DNA from: Trichostrongylus colubriformis
Lineage: Eukaryota; Nematoda; Chromadorea; Rhabditida; Trichostrongylidae
Length of the DNA stretch: 64,000 nt
Direction: 5' to 3'
Assembly: GCA_963978905.1 (NCBI GenBank)
Contig: OZ022257.1
Coordinates: 18,929,664-18,993,663, forward strand
Shown: piece after piece, positions 46,164-56,379 of the stretch
How positions within the stretch are numbered: position 1 is the first letter of the stretch
Layout of the letters: each line of letters opens with the position of its first letter
The notes under the pieces: model-generated
Told to the model about the DNA's origin: nothing
Seen by the model: the letters and a program-made list of their open reading frames with translations, nothing else
Databases searched by the model: none
Made by a program: the position numbers and the translations under genes

Positions 46164-47805
46164 TACCAGCTGGCGGGCGCACACTACTGCGCGCGATTCA
46201 TGGCGATGTTGTGCAGAATGGGTTTGATCGGCACGACCACAGTTGTGTATGGCGTTGAAAGGAAATTTCTTTTCCTCTGCCTTCACCGCAGCTATTTATT
46301 TGGAAAAAAGCAGAGAGATCAGAGAGATAGCGCGATAAAAAAAACATTTTATACTTCAGTCGCTTTGCATCGAACCCATTTTGCATGTCATCGACACGAA
46401 TCGTGCAAAGTAGTGTGCGCGAGCCAACTTGTTAAGGTCATCATTAGGAAATTGGATAGTTTGAACATTGATAGTTTTGTATTGATTGCATCGAGTGGTA
46501 ACATTTTGTTCACTTGCTGAGCATCTAATTCCTACACAATGATGGCAGATCCATATCCCGATTATCGATATTTATAGTTTTTGTAGAAATGCTTCATTAC
46601 TTGGGATTTTACATAGTCTAGCGGTCGATACTCAGTGCTGCTGCCAGTTGCGAATTAGAAAATGATTCTGTGTGAAAGGCTTGCTTTGCTGTTACAAATA
46701 TAGATTGTATCATGATTATCAAAGTAGATCGTAGTATCAAGAGAAATGCACCATTTTTCGAACGCTAGGCAATTCAGCGGTCGATACATCGGCCAGTCAT
46801 ATCAGAACACAAACAAAATATGTTCACCTAATGATAGTGAGCATCAGACGCTTTTGCTGAAGCGGTCGTTCAGTAGTATCAAGCGATGTAACGAATTTCA
46901 TCCCATCCGATTCCTAAGGGCTCTTATCAGCCACCGTAAGCGGTTATCACTGAGGCCCTTGTACCCAACAGTACTGTTGAGGTCCCTGCACCCTACAATA
47001 TCTACGAATGTGAACATCCCACAGTTAGCTGACAAAGCGTACCGGCCTCGGTGACATTTTCCTTCTCACGCTCCTAATCGAATCTTATAAACCATTATCA
47101 GCTTGGATCACCCACTATTGATGTCCCCGTCCCACTCTGCTAAACACCCGTGAGTGTCAGCGCTCTTCGATCAACGCGAAAGGCGAAACGAATCTGACGA
47201 CATTCGCCTTCTCATGCTCCTCATCGAATCTTATCAACAGTTATCAATGCGGGTCACCCACCATCAATGTCCCCGTCCTACCCCGCAGAACACCTGCGAG
47301 TATGAACGCTCCGGGAGCAATGCGAAAAGCGAACCGGATTCGACGACTCTAGCCTTTTTACGCCCCTTATCAAATCGTATCAACAGTTATCATTGCGGGT
47401 CACCCACCATCAATGTCCCTGTCCTACCCCGCAAAACGCCTGTGAGTATGAACGCTCCGGGACCAATGCGAAAAGCGAAACGGATTCGACGACTCTAGCC
47501 TTTTTACACTCCTTATCAAATCTTATCAACAGTTATCAAGCTGGATCACCCACCATTAATGTCCCCGTCTTACCCCGCACAACATCTATGAGTATGAATG
47601 CTCCAGGGCCAATGCGAAAGGCGAAACGGATTTGGTGACATTTGCCTTCCGAGGCTTCTTATCAGCCCCTATCAGCTGCTATTTCCCTTAGTACCCCCTA
47701 TAAAACTTGTAAAATTCAGCGTCCCAGCTTTGCTGCGACGCGAGATATGAATTCCGTGACAGACGGACAAACACACACACAGACATACTAAGCGAGTTAT
47801 ATATA
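46164..47805 (+). mobile_element. Composite repeat H, unit 3
   Basis: Same order as unit 2: palindrome 46164-46435, unique block to ~46900, ~145-bp units to ~47650, and tail ending CATACTAAGCGAGTTATATA. Separated from unit 2 by ~50 bp containing GTAGGATAGTAGGATA, a microsatellite-like junction. Confidence 0.85.
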
Positions 47806-47819
47806 GTAGGATAGTGCAG

Positions 47820-48125
47820 GTGTTATTGAGAGGGGTTGGGAAAAGCATGCACTGTACTTTCCTGTGTTCGGTTCCGGCGCTATTACAACAACTGGCACCG
47901 CTCTACGTATTACAAGTAAGCGAGGATCTAAAAAACACTTCTATCACGTATTCGCAGACGATATAAACGAAGAACGGAAGGGATTACTGTGCTAATGTAG
48001 TTGTGGGAGGCCACTCACATTCGCGTCGCAGCTCACACCTTATAACATCTTACCATCATAAACTTGTAAGTGTGAATTTTTACTAGAGTCTCAGTTGAGC
48101 GAACGCATTACCCACTCGGTGCTAA
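47820..48125. other. Unassigned DNA with a partial GGGGCACTC repeat
   Basis: 48000-48110 resembles part of the short-TIR family (GCTAATGTAGTTGTGGGAGG, CCACTCACATTCGCG) abutting the fuller inverted copy that follows. Confidence 0.4.
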
Positions 48126-48130
48126 TGTGG

Positions 48131-48306
48131 CGGGGGAGGCACTCCACCAAGCTCAGCGTACGGCGCTATTTTTGCCTGCGAGTTTGCCTAAGCCTTACTT
48201 AAGGGGAAGCACCTATGTCCTCAGGTAAATATACACTTTAATGTTCAGATAGGTGATTAAAAATCTTGGATTAGGGCCGACAGCACGACAATGAGTGTCG
48301 CCCCCC
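48131..48306 (-). mobile_element. GGGGCACTC short-TIR MITE family, inverted copy
   Basis: Opens GGGGGAGGCACTCCACC and closes ATGAGTGTCGCCCCCC. The interior matches 25286-25467 (CGGCGCTATTTTTGCC, CTAAGCCTTACTTAAGG, ACGACAATGAGTG). Confidence 0.65.
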
Positions 48307-48309
48307 AAC

Positions 48310-49560
48310 CCTAGCAACTATGATAGCACCTCCTCTTCAACCAATTCTTGAGAAGCTTAGGTTATAATAGTGCAGTGTGCTGAACACAAAGGATTGGCCA
48401 TTCTCAACTACACTGGCTCTATTCATACGCACTACTGAGCAATCTCCTAGTCGTAGTGACGGTAGAACTGCGTCTTGGGTAGTCGCTGATAAATAAGGCG
48501 GAGGAGTTACTGTAGTGGTGTGCCGTGCGCAGTTGCGACACGGCTACCGCTTGGCTTTATAGGTACTACCGACGGTTTTAGGGGGCCGATTTAGCCACCG
48601 TAATCATGTGCAAAGGACGCAACGCGCCCTTTAAAGACCCTACACACCACGTCTTTTAATATGATTAAAGGTTGAAATGAACAGAGACCAGAGGTTTTGA
48701 GGGAATCTTCACTGACGATAATCTGGTTTCTCGTATTTGATGGGTGGGTGTTAACAGGATTGCGCGGCAGATACCTTGAGGAGGGAAAGTTAGGGTTTTA
48801 TTTACAAGTTCTGAATAGCGAAACAGTATTCTTAGTAGTACAGTATGAAAGTGAAAAAGAGAAATTATCAAGTCCGCCAGCTGCGATTAATATAGGTCTC
48901 TGGTATAAATTGTTAGTGGGCTTGTTTACCACTGCTTATCACACCTCTGTAAGTAACCACCATTATTGGTAAATTAAAAAAGCTAGCGGTCATTACGTTT
49001 TGTTACAAAACTTATCACGATCGGATTGTGTTCGTCTGTCGATCATGGGGTTAGTGTGGGTTAGGGTGGGGAAGACACGACTTCACGTTTTATGTCGCAA
49101 TCTCACCTAAACATGCATAAAAACGTGCAAAAGAGACTTTTGCGACTTCGTTCGTACAGCGGATAATCACAGATGTTTTCATGTAGGAGGAGATATGAAT
49201 TTCAGCCTAAGGCTGAGAAGGGGGAGGAGTTATCCGAAAAAGGTCATTCAATCAGACCTATAGCAGCGGAATATATAATCTCTCAAGCAAAAACGAGAAG
49301 AGAGGTTTTAACCAGCAAATAATGCCTCTCTTGTTCTTCTCTTGCCCATTCTTGCCCATTCGTTGCTTATCCATCTACCCACTCACCCATTCCTAATCAA
49401 AGCCATCTCCTATTCACCACTATCATACCCCCGTGGCACATAACCCCTACCACAGATCAAAATTCAATAAATAACTCCAAGTAAGAGCAAACAATATTAT
49501 AGAAAATATTATATCAAAGGGGTCGTATCCCTCGAGACCAGCAGTGACCTCCAAGCTGTC
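48310..49560. other. Unassigned intergenic DNA
   Basis: A 91-codon plus-strand frame (48697-48972) includes STLTI..SLWYKLLVGLFTTAYH but has no supported splice partners. 49325-49420 is a C/T-rich stretch with repeated CCCATTC. Confidence 0.35.
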
Positions 49561-49564
49561 ATGT

Positions 49565-50060
49565 GCACGTCCTAGCATGTAAAGTGCGTCCACCATAACA
49601 AATACTCCGCACACTGGGCCTAGGCCTCTTTCATGACTTTCATAGACTCATCCCTGATCTTGATCCACCTCTGTCATATAGGAACCCAATTCACAATTTT
49701 CGATCTGAAAAGGAAACATTCCAAGGCATGCCCCGCCCACCTTAACCTGGTCCATGTGGTTCTTGGGTGTGGGCGGATATGACAGCGAATCGCTGCTCGG
49801 CGTCCGGCTCGCGGCGCCACCAGTACAACTTGCGAATCGATTGCTTCCACCTATGCAACACTGCCTCGCTCGGAGGCTGCCATGCCCTGCCACTGGCACT
49901 CGTTCCCGCCGCGCCGCTCACCGCGGGCGGCCACGCGATTCGCTGTCATATCTGCCCACACCCGTGGCTCTTTACTTCTTGTCCCATGTCCTACCCATCG
50001 CCACACTTGTCACCATCTCCACAGGTTGTTTTTCATGTTATGCTTAATTTCGTGAGGACG
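49565..50060 (-). repeat. TGGGCGGAGC repeat family copy, interrupted by a MITE
   Basis: The reverse complement of the flanks contains GGAATGTTTCCTTTTCAGATCG, GGGCGGGGCATGCC and GGACAAGAAGTAAAGA. The reverse complement of 13245-13325 reads continuously across the point where the MITE is inserted here. Confidence 0.7.
49765..49963. mobile_element. 199-bp MITE with 9-bp target duplication
   Basis: Ends GGGTGTGGGCGGATATGACA and the inverse of GGGTGTGGGCAGATATGACA, pairing on through GCGAATCGC (29 bp, one mismatch). Flanked by GTGGTTCTT (49756-49764) and GTGGCTCTT (49964-49972), a 9-bp duplication with one change. Target length and long TIRs fit Mutator-like (MULE) elements. Confidence 0.85.
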
Positions 50061-50334
50061 ACGGAGGGACAGGCAGATGAAGCGTTATACAATCTAAACT
50101 CCCAAGTGGTGACCACTACAGCCTAAGGGTTTAATAATCTGTTAATCGGTAGATTTCTTTCTGATCCGATATCACTTGTGACGAAGGTATCGAGTGGAAA
50201 ACCATCGGGAACTTGAATGACTGGAAGATGTGATCTGCAGAGGTGAATGACTGAATTATCAATTTACAACAAGGCTTAAGGCATTGTTCGTAATTGGCGA
50301 TTCTGGCGACCAGGTACATCAGTCACCTAACCAA

Positions 50335-50545
50335 TATGTATATAATCCTTCGCCGTCTGGTTGCCCGAACCTTAAGATCGCCTGAATCGCATGAACGCCC
50401 GAATTGTTTGATCGCGTGGATCGCATGATTGAATCGCGTGATCACCTGAATGCGTGATCGCTGAAGTCGCATGATCACTTGATTGACAGGTAACTTTTCT
50501 TCACGCCTGATTGCGTAACAGCTCAATCGCCCATTTGATTTGTAT
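50335..50545. repeat. Degenerate TGATCGCATGA microrepeat
   Basis: About a dozen variants of TGAATCGCATGA, TGATCGCGTGGATCGCATGA and TGATCACCTGAATGCG recur at irregular 12-20 bp spacing. The motif is near-palindromic. Function unknown. Confidence 0.55.
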
Positions 50546-50849
50546 CTTATTTCATTTTGCACAGTCGAATAATCGCCTGTGTGCCTCATATTTTTATTGC
50601 AAACTTTCAGCCTGCTTAAGCACCGAAAATTCAGTAAATGAACATGGCTGGTACATCTTATGTTTCGACCGCTAAGCTACTTTGAATCTTGAATGGTTAT
50701 GAAAGCTTGTTGTGATAACATTGTGTTTGTAGATATGCTTGTCAGAGCTCGCACCGTACTGAACTTACCACATTGTGCAATTACGCGATATGGACTACTT
50801 CAATGCCATTTCCATTTCCATTCCAGTATCAACCATTTCTCCATTGCAT

Positions 50850-50905
50850 AACTATGCCGTGCTATTAGCGCAGTAGTGTGCTAAAGGTCGGCTGGTTAAG
50901 TTATG
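50850..50905. repeat. Lone right arm of the repeat H palindrome
   Basis: GCGCAGTAGTGTGCTAAAGGTCGGCTGGTTAAGT matches the right arm of the palindromes at 26113, 44455 and 46164. Lies directly upstream of the next gene model. Confidence 0.5.
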
Positions 50906-50932
50906 AACGACTAATTTCAGCCCAAGCACTAA

Positions 50933-51839
50933 ATGTCTAGGAAGAAGGATTTCCGCTATGTACATAGTTATCAGCCTATACTGCCTGAACTCCCAAAGGG
51001 TGCAGGACGTTCGAAGAGACGACAGTATGGTAGCAGTGCAGGTGAAATGCTGCAGGGTCTCTCAATATTGATTTGTATAAAAGGTGGAATTTGCACATGG
51101 GCAATAGTTGGTTAGGTAGAAGTAGCGTCTACAGTGGGATGGCGCCCTTCCTCCCCTCCCCTCATTGTGATGGCACCGTGTATTATCCTATTCAGCATTG
51201 TATAACTACACCGTATGATGCGCGCAGTGCCTTACATAATCGAACCGATGTGTGTACAAATTGAACTAAACTCTATAAAGGTATTGATATGTACATTTCC
51301 ATTGGTGGATTCCTCTCACAATCGTTCAAACATTTATTTCAGTCAACCTCATGACAAAGCTTTTGCATCACATTTCGAAGGATTTCTGCTTGATCAAGAT
51401 TCTAAAAAATTCAAGTACATACGCTACATGCTAGTGGTGTTCAATTCTCGACCTACATCAAATCTGTCTCCTTTTATCACGTTGGAAGGATCGCCAGCAA
51501 CTCTGAGAATTTCCGGATTGTCTACTGCTGATTGGATTGCTACGTACAGTATTCGGACCTTTTCTCTTCGCCACTGAAACGGTGCCTTTTTGTTGATCGA
51601 TTGGGAAGACTGCTCACTCCACAGAATTGATTTTCGTCAAACAAACAGGGTATAAGAGTACAATAGGTTTTTTGAATGGCTGTGTGCAAATTTTGCACAA
51701 ACGAAAACTTTGCGCTCCTGACTATCATACCTATTCTCCGAAGGATCACGAAAGCCTATTTTTCACGAGTGTCGTCGATATCTTCCAAGAATCACTTTTT
51801 AGGCTGCATTGGCTTAGAACGAAGAACTCAGAAGAGTGA
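50933..51839 (+). CDS. Hypothetical protein, three exons, 170 aa
   Basis: Proposed exons 50933-51024, 51343-51548 and 51625-51839. Introns are GT-AG and all phases join (phase 2, then phase 1). The ATG lies 12 nt after CTAATTTCAG, a good spliced-leader acceptor. The second intron is 76 nt, a normal nematode size. The product starts MSRKKDFRYVHSYQP with a basic stretch (GRSKRR). It continues PHDKAFASHFEGFLLDQDSK, FITLEGSPATLRISGLSTAD, GFLNGCVQILHKRKLCAP and SLFFTSVVDIFQESLFRLHW. No family is recognised and no membrane segment or signal peptide is seen. The first donor (CGACA/GTATGG) is the weakest part of the model; GTGCAG/GTGAAA would change the frame. Confidence 0.45.
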
Positions 51840-51871
51840 AGACTTAAGCGATGGAACGCCACTGGAACCAT

Positions 51872-53700
51872 TCATTCAAAAATGCTGGTTTTTTTTTCGG
51901 AGGTAGTAGATACATTGGCAGTCTCCTGACATTCATTGTCGATGTTAAAGCCTAAGCTTATCTGAGAAACTCCGGTCGTTGTAGCCGTCACTAGACAAGG
52001 CACTCCATGTCTTGTAGGACGACGACACTGTTGTAAGATGGCGAAACTGCTCATGAAACCCCGGAAAGCTTGAAAATATATGGAATTTGTCACCGACATG
52101 TGCTGGGCACGCCGCAGGTAAATCACTTAGGGTCGCTATGTTCCTCCTGACTTTTCTTTATCCTTGTACGAATCTATCTAATATGATCACAGGCTGTGAA
52201 GAGTGGGAACTGTGTGCTTACTATTCTAGAGGCGGAAGAGACTCTTCTCAAGGGATCCGAGAATTGTGACAAGCGAAGTCTGAGCTCATGGAAAAAAGGC
52301 TCATCCGACTTGTTCATCAAAACAGAGGAGAGCTGTGCGCTGGCATCTTCTGCTTTTCGATGCTGATATCCAAGAGAAACCTACCGTAAGTAACTGGCCG
52401 TGTAGCCCGCGTTGAAAAAACGATATAGTTTCCGCTCTCGTTATGGTGATGCCGAACACTAACTGCGATAGAAAGTCAGGAAAAATAGAGCTCTTTCAAT
52501 TGGGTGTTTCTTTCTCATTCTTTGAATTTGAAAAAGAAGAAAACGTAAGAGGCTCAGGTGGTCCGGATTTTAGACCAACCTAAAACATGCGAGAACTAAG
52601 AGGTTAAGATGCCACCCGTATGTCCCTACCATTCAGTCCAGGGTAGAAGAAGAGCGATATGATTGAAAGAATGGCGGATGTATTTCTCAGCCTGTGTGAG
52701 AATTCCATTTCGAATTTGAGGATACGTCAGAGCACTGGGAAGAAGCTGAACTACATGGTACTTTCTGGAATTTTGCATTTAGCACTACCACTCGCACATA
52801 GCAATATTCCGATAGGTCAAGTGATTTTTATCAACGAGCAGCCTCGCACGCCTTTCTCTAATGCAAGAAGATGTTGAACCAATCAAAGAAAACTTTGATA
52901 AAAATTTGCCATTTCAACACCTGCTTTCAAATATATGTATAAGGCCGAAAAGCAAGACACGTGTTTCGACTACAGCAACACCAAAAATACAGAACCTACT
53001 CGAAAACAACAGGAAGGCAGTGGGTGCCTCCACATCAGCAAAATTTTTACACAGCGCTCAAAGTCCGGTCATGATAAATTTAACACATGTTAACTAACCA
53101 GTTCAGTTCAGGGGAGGATGACAGGTTTTTATGACCTAGTTATGTGCGCATTACAAGTATTTGCTATCCCAATCTAAGCGAGCGAATATATTTGGGTCAC
53201 TTTCAACGTTCGTGAGCATACGCTCAAAACTGTAGCACTAAGGAAACTTACCCATCGGTCATTTGTTAAGCTCATGCAAGTGCGAAAAGCCTATCAGTTT
53301 CGTTATTTATTTCATTTCAGAAGAGCTTGCTTATTTTATATTTTCGTCTCTTGCATTTTACTTCAGCATATTACAATTATTACAACCAATGAAGCTAACT
53401 AGCCCTTGCAATTGCTTGACATTATGCTTTACTGGTGGGAGAGCCTAGGTCAGACCATGACCCCTTGGTTGGCGATGCTCGTTTCCGTTACTCTGCACGA
53501 AGGTGAGAAGAAAGCTGCGGAAAATGCCACTGAAATCTGCACCCATCCCCTTTTGAGCTCACAAGCGCCCATTCGTTATTTAATTACGTGACGTTCCGCA
53601 GATGAAGTACGATTGCTTTTGAAATTTACCTTGTCAGATGCAGAGTACTCGTAATTTCCGTGGTCCGACCTACATCCTGGATCACCATCCGTAAGCCAAA
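51872..53700. other. Exon-like fragments, unassigned
   Basis: Open pieces with some protein character lie on the plus strand at 52277-52383 (MEKRLIRLVHQNRGELCAGI, donor CTACC/GTAAGT), 52659-52757 (ERMADVFLSLCENSISNLRI), 52861-53097 (MQEDVEPIKENFDKNLPFQH) and 53406-53510 (before GAAG/GTGAGAAG). On the minus strand there is 52126-51872. Their phases could not be joined into one gene. Confidence 0.3.
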
Positions 53701-53728
53701 TAACACCCTTTGCCGAAGTTGTTTCTCT

Positions 53729-53983
53729 CTAAAAGCGACAAATTAGGATATCTGCTTTCCAGGTTAGGTGGAGGACAGCGTTCAGAACATATGCCGAGGG
53801 TTTTTCGCTGCATAAGGAATAATTTCCTAGCTCATCACCTTGAAGTGGGAGGCACGCAGTCATGTGCAGCTCACCAAGAACATGCTTCATGACTCTATAA
53901 TTACGTCGTGAGTCGACCGGTTTCCCTTCAATCCATGGCAACAACGGTAGTCGTGGTGACCGCTCGTTACGAAGAAGTACTGA
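53729..53983 (-). CDS. Exon-like ORF, unassigned
   Basis: Opens after a TGAATAG acceptor-like site at 53984. Reads SVLLRNERSPRLPLLPWIEG, then DSRRNYRVMKHVLGELHMTA and GDELGNYSLCSEKPSAYVLN before a stop at 53729. The composition looks like a folded protein. It may belong to the same minus-strand gene as the segments at 54831-55142 and 55370-55618, but the joins were not established. Confidence 0.3.
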   Translation of the reverse strand, partial: SVLLRNERSPRLPLLPWIEGKPVDSRRNYRVMKHVLGELHMTACLPLQGDELGNYSLCSEKPSAYVLNAVLHLTWKADILICRF

Positions 53984-54024
53984 CTATTCAAGGAGTGCCC
54001 TTATGAAACAGCAGTATCAGCGCT

Positions 54025-54484
54025 GTGCACGGCGGGACTGCAAATGCTTTGTATGGCGACTGGTCAATGGAGCAACTGCCTTTCACAGCATTCTGCTGTG
54101 CATTAACAGTCGATGAAAGGGAGTTTGATGCATTCTACGATCGAATGGATAAGAAATCTGCAACGAAAACTCTTTGTACCACTCATTGTTGGAATTCCGC
54201 ACCGCAGGAATTCATAAAGCTTGAAAAGAGGAGCCCAGACTGGAAAGTCTAGAGACGAGAGGAAACATTCTTACGCAAAAAGAAATAACTCATGCTGGAT
54301 AGATCACACACTAATTGTAAGCGGCAGGAAATGTCCCTTACTCAATGACGTCGTAGCACCACCTTTCTGTATCACTTGCGTGGAGACCACATGCAAACGC
54401 AAGAAAGCTGAGTTTATTCAAAGTCAAGCCAGTGGTGGGCAGCACGTTGTACACGGTATAGAATTTTTGGGAAACATCCAGTAG
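54025..54484 (+). other. Overlapping plus-strand ORFs, unassigned
   Basis: Two frames, 54025-54252 (WSMEQLPFTAFCCALTVDER) and 54221-54484 (Cys-rich, CITCVETTCKRKKAEF), could be one gene broken by a frameshift or a small intron. They lie opposite to the minus-strand candidates. No family recognised. Confidence 0.2.
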
Positions 54485-54830
54485 AGCATGTCAACTGGTA
54501 TGTCAATTGAGATCCGGCGAAAGATTAAAAAGCGCAGTCTGCGATTTCCAAATTTGTGCTGATATAGCAATGCCCTTTTGATCTAAATTCGTATACATAT
54601 TCGATGCAATGAGAGACCTACTCTGGAAAAAAGAATAGCACTGTTCACCCAAAGCAACCTCACCACCACGAATCCAGATGAGATAAAAAAGTGATAAAAG
54701 GGGGACATTCTGATGTAGCTAGAAAGTTATACTCGATCATAACTCGACCCGTAGAACGACTGTGACACTCACTTAGTGCAAAACCGCTTCGTCCGCGCCA
54801 CAGGTACCAGCGTCAAATAGAAAAAAATCT

Positions 54831-55142
54831 TCACATTACTGCGGCGCGGGCACCAGACAGTTTCTTGACGAGAAAGTGTGCCATTCCTACACAGGACGCC
54901 AAAGTACCTCTATGGGTAGGTCTCGAGCCACTTCGCTGATCCACCCCTTTTGAGCGCCGGCACCTGTGGCGGTATTGCGTTCTGAGAGCGTCATATTCGT
55001 GTTCCAAGGCTCGGACTACCTCCAGATGCAACTTTTTAGGCAAGTAGGGATGTTCACCAGGAATCAGCTCTTCCAATCCATCAGGATTTGAGATAGTGGG
55101 GTTGCCTCGGGTAAATAAAGCCGATACAATCCTACGGCTAGA
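54831..55142 (-). CDS. Exon-like ORF, unassigned
   Basis: Starts directly after a TTCCAG acceptor and is open for 312 nt: SSRRIVSALFTRGNPTISNP, then DGLEELIPGEHPYLPKKLHL and EVVRALEHEYDALRTQYRHR. A donor AGAG/GTACTTTG near 54911 may end it before the low-complexity tail. Protein-like composition, but the family is not recognised. Confidence 0.35.
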   Translation of the reverse strand, partial: SSRRIVSALFTRGNPTISNPDGLEELIPGEHPYLPKKLHLEVVRALEHEYDALRTQYRHRCRRSKGVDQRSGSRPTHRGTLASCVGMAHFLVKKLSGARAAVM

Positions 55143-55369
55143 CTGGAATGCAACGTATGACGAGCGACTGTACGTCTATTCAAAAAGAGGAGAAAATACC
55201 GCAGCACTGGATGAGACTAGCTTGAGAAAGTGAGCAAGTGTTGGTGGAATATCCAAGAACATAATGTTCTTTCCTCGTGTTTGGAGTGCAAGGAGCTCCT
55301 TACTTCCCAATGTCAGATATAGGTAGCAGCGCTAGTTTCACCAGACTGCTACCGTGGATCCACAGGTCC

Positions 55370-55618
55370 TCAGAAGAATTTGCGCTTCTCGTTCTCCCTT
55401 CTGAGGTACGGCTGCGATGTCAGCATGAAAAGTGTTACAGCTCCAAGGCTAGTTGAAACTATGGGGTAGTGGTTACGAAAAAAGTTTTCACAACCCATAT
55501 GACATCTTACTCTTGAAGGACCGAAAATCCAGGTCACTGCAGGAACGCCCGCATAACTTGAGAGAAAGAGACTGGAGAAATCACTGCTGTGAAGTGTTCT
55601 CAGCGACGTGTTCAACTG
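55370..55618 (-). CDS. Exon-like ORF with faint M28-peptidase-like block
   Basis: Starts after an AAGCAG acceptor. HSSDFSSLFLSSYAGVPAVT resembles the SD-x5-F..GVP segment of glutamate carboxypeptidase/transferrin-receptor-like M28 proteins. NHYPIVSTSLGAVTLF could match the following YPLYHT block, with the zinc-binding His replaced by Ser. The match is short and could be chance. If real, this would be a catalytically inactive relative or a decayed gene. Confidence 0.22.
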   Translation of the reverse strand, partial: QLNTSLRTLHSSDFSSLFLSSYAGVPAVTWIFGPSRVRCHMGCENFFRNHYPIVSTSLGAVTLFMLTSQPYLRRENEKRKFF

Positions 55619-55811
55619 CTTGAATCCACTCGGTCACTACTTATTGCACTCTTTGGGAAATGCTTAAGGCATCATTTCACGATATTTTCTGACTCAGAAA
55701 GACTTCAGATAGCTTTAACGAAGCCGTTGTAGCGTTAGTCGAACACGAGAAGCAGTCGCTCTACACATACATATAAATATAAGAGTAGTAACCTATCTAA
55801 TCATTGCAGTC

Positions 55812-56370
55812 ATGCATCTGCTCCAAGGCCATAATTATTCTCGTTTCTTTAATCATTCCTGTATAAATGGTGTGAGACCAGACGACACTGTCCCGTCGAA
55901 AATGCTCACAGTCAGCTTCTCTGGGTCATTCGATTACAACGGGAAGGAACGACGACGAGCTTTCGTTTCAGAGATGACACAGTTCTTTCTAAACAAACAC
56001 ACACCGTGGCGATGGACCTTCATCGAGTATGAAAGGCGGTGCTACGATCACTTAATGAGAACGCAACGAGATCTAGATGAGTATTCACCTGATGAAAGAG
56101 GTATGCGCTTTTTTGCCATTGTGTGAACTTGCCGATAATGCTACATTGCACGTTCATTTGCTTACTGATTGCATTCCCATTTCCGTATACGTGGCAGGAT
56201 ACAGTCACGTTTAGCTTTAAGTCTTTTTCCCAGGTGTACAATATTCGTTGGATGCCCTTTTTATATGGGTTATTGAAGAACCAAGCGGCACGCTAGAAAT
56301 TTTGATGTCTTTCACATCACGCGGTTGCGGGAATGTTGTTTGTAGTGGCTATGACAAACAAAATGGATGA
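55812..56370 (+). CDS. Hypothetical protein, two exons, 141 aa
   Basis: Exons 55812-56100 and 56234-56370. The intron is 133 nt, with donor GAAAGAG/GTATGCG and acceptor TTTTTCCCAG, and the phase joins (1+2). The ATG sits two bases after ATCATTGCAG, which fits a spliced-leader acceptor, although an upstream exon is also possible. The product reads MHLLQGHNYSRFFNHSC, then MLTVSFSGSFDYNGKERRRA, TPWRWTFIEYERRCYDHLMR and, from exon 2, VQYSLDALFIWVIEEPSGTL. It is rich in aromatic residues, with no signal peptide. No family recognised. The coding reading of exon 2 directly after the splice is the main support. Confidence 0.5.
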
Positions 56371-56379
56371 TAATTATAA

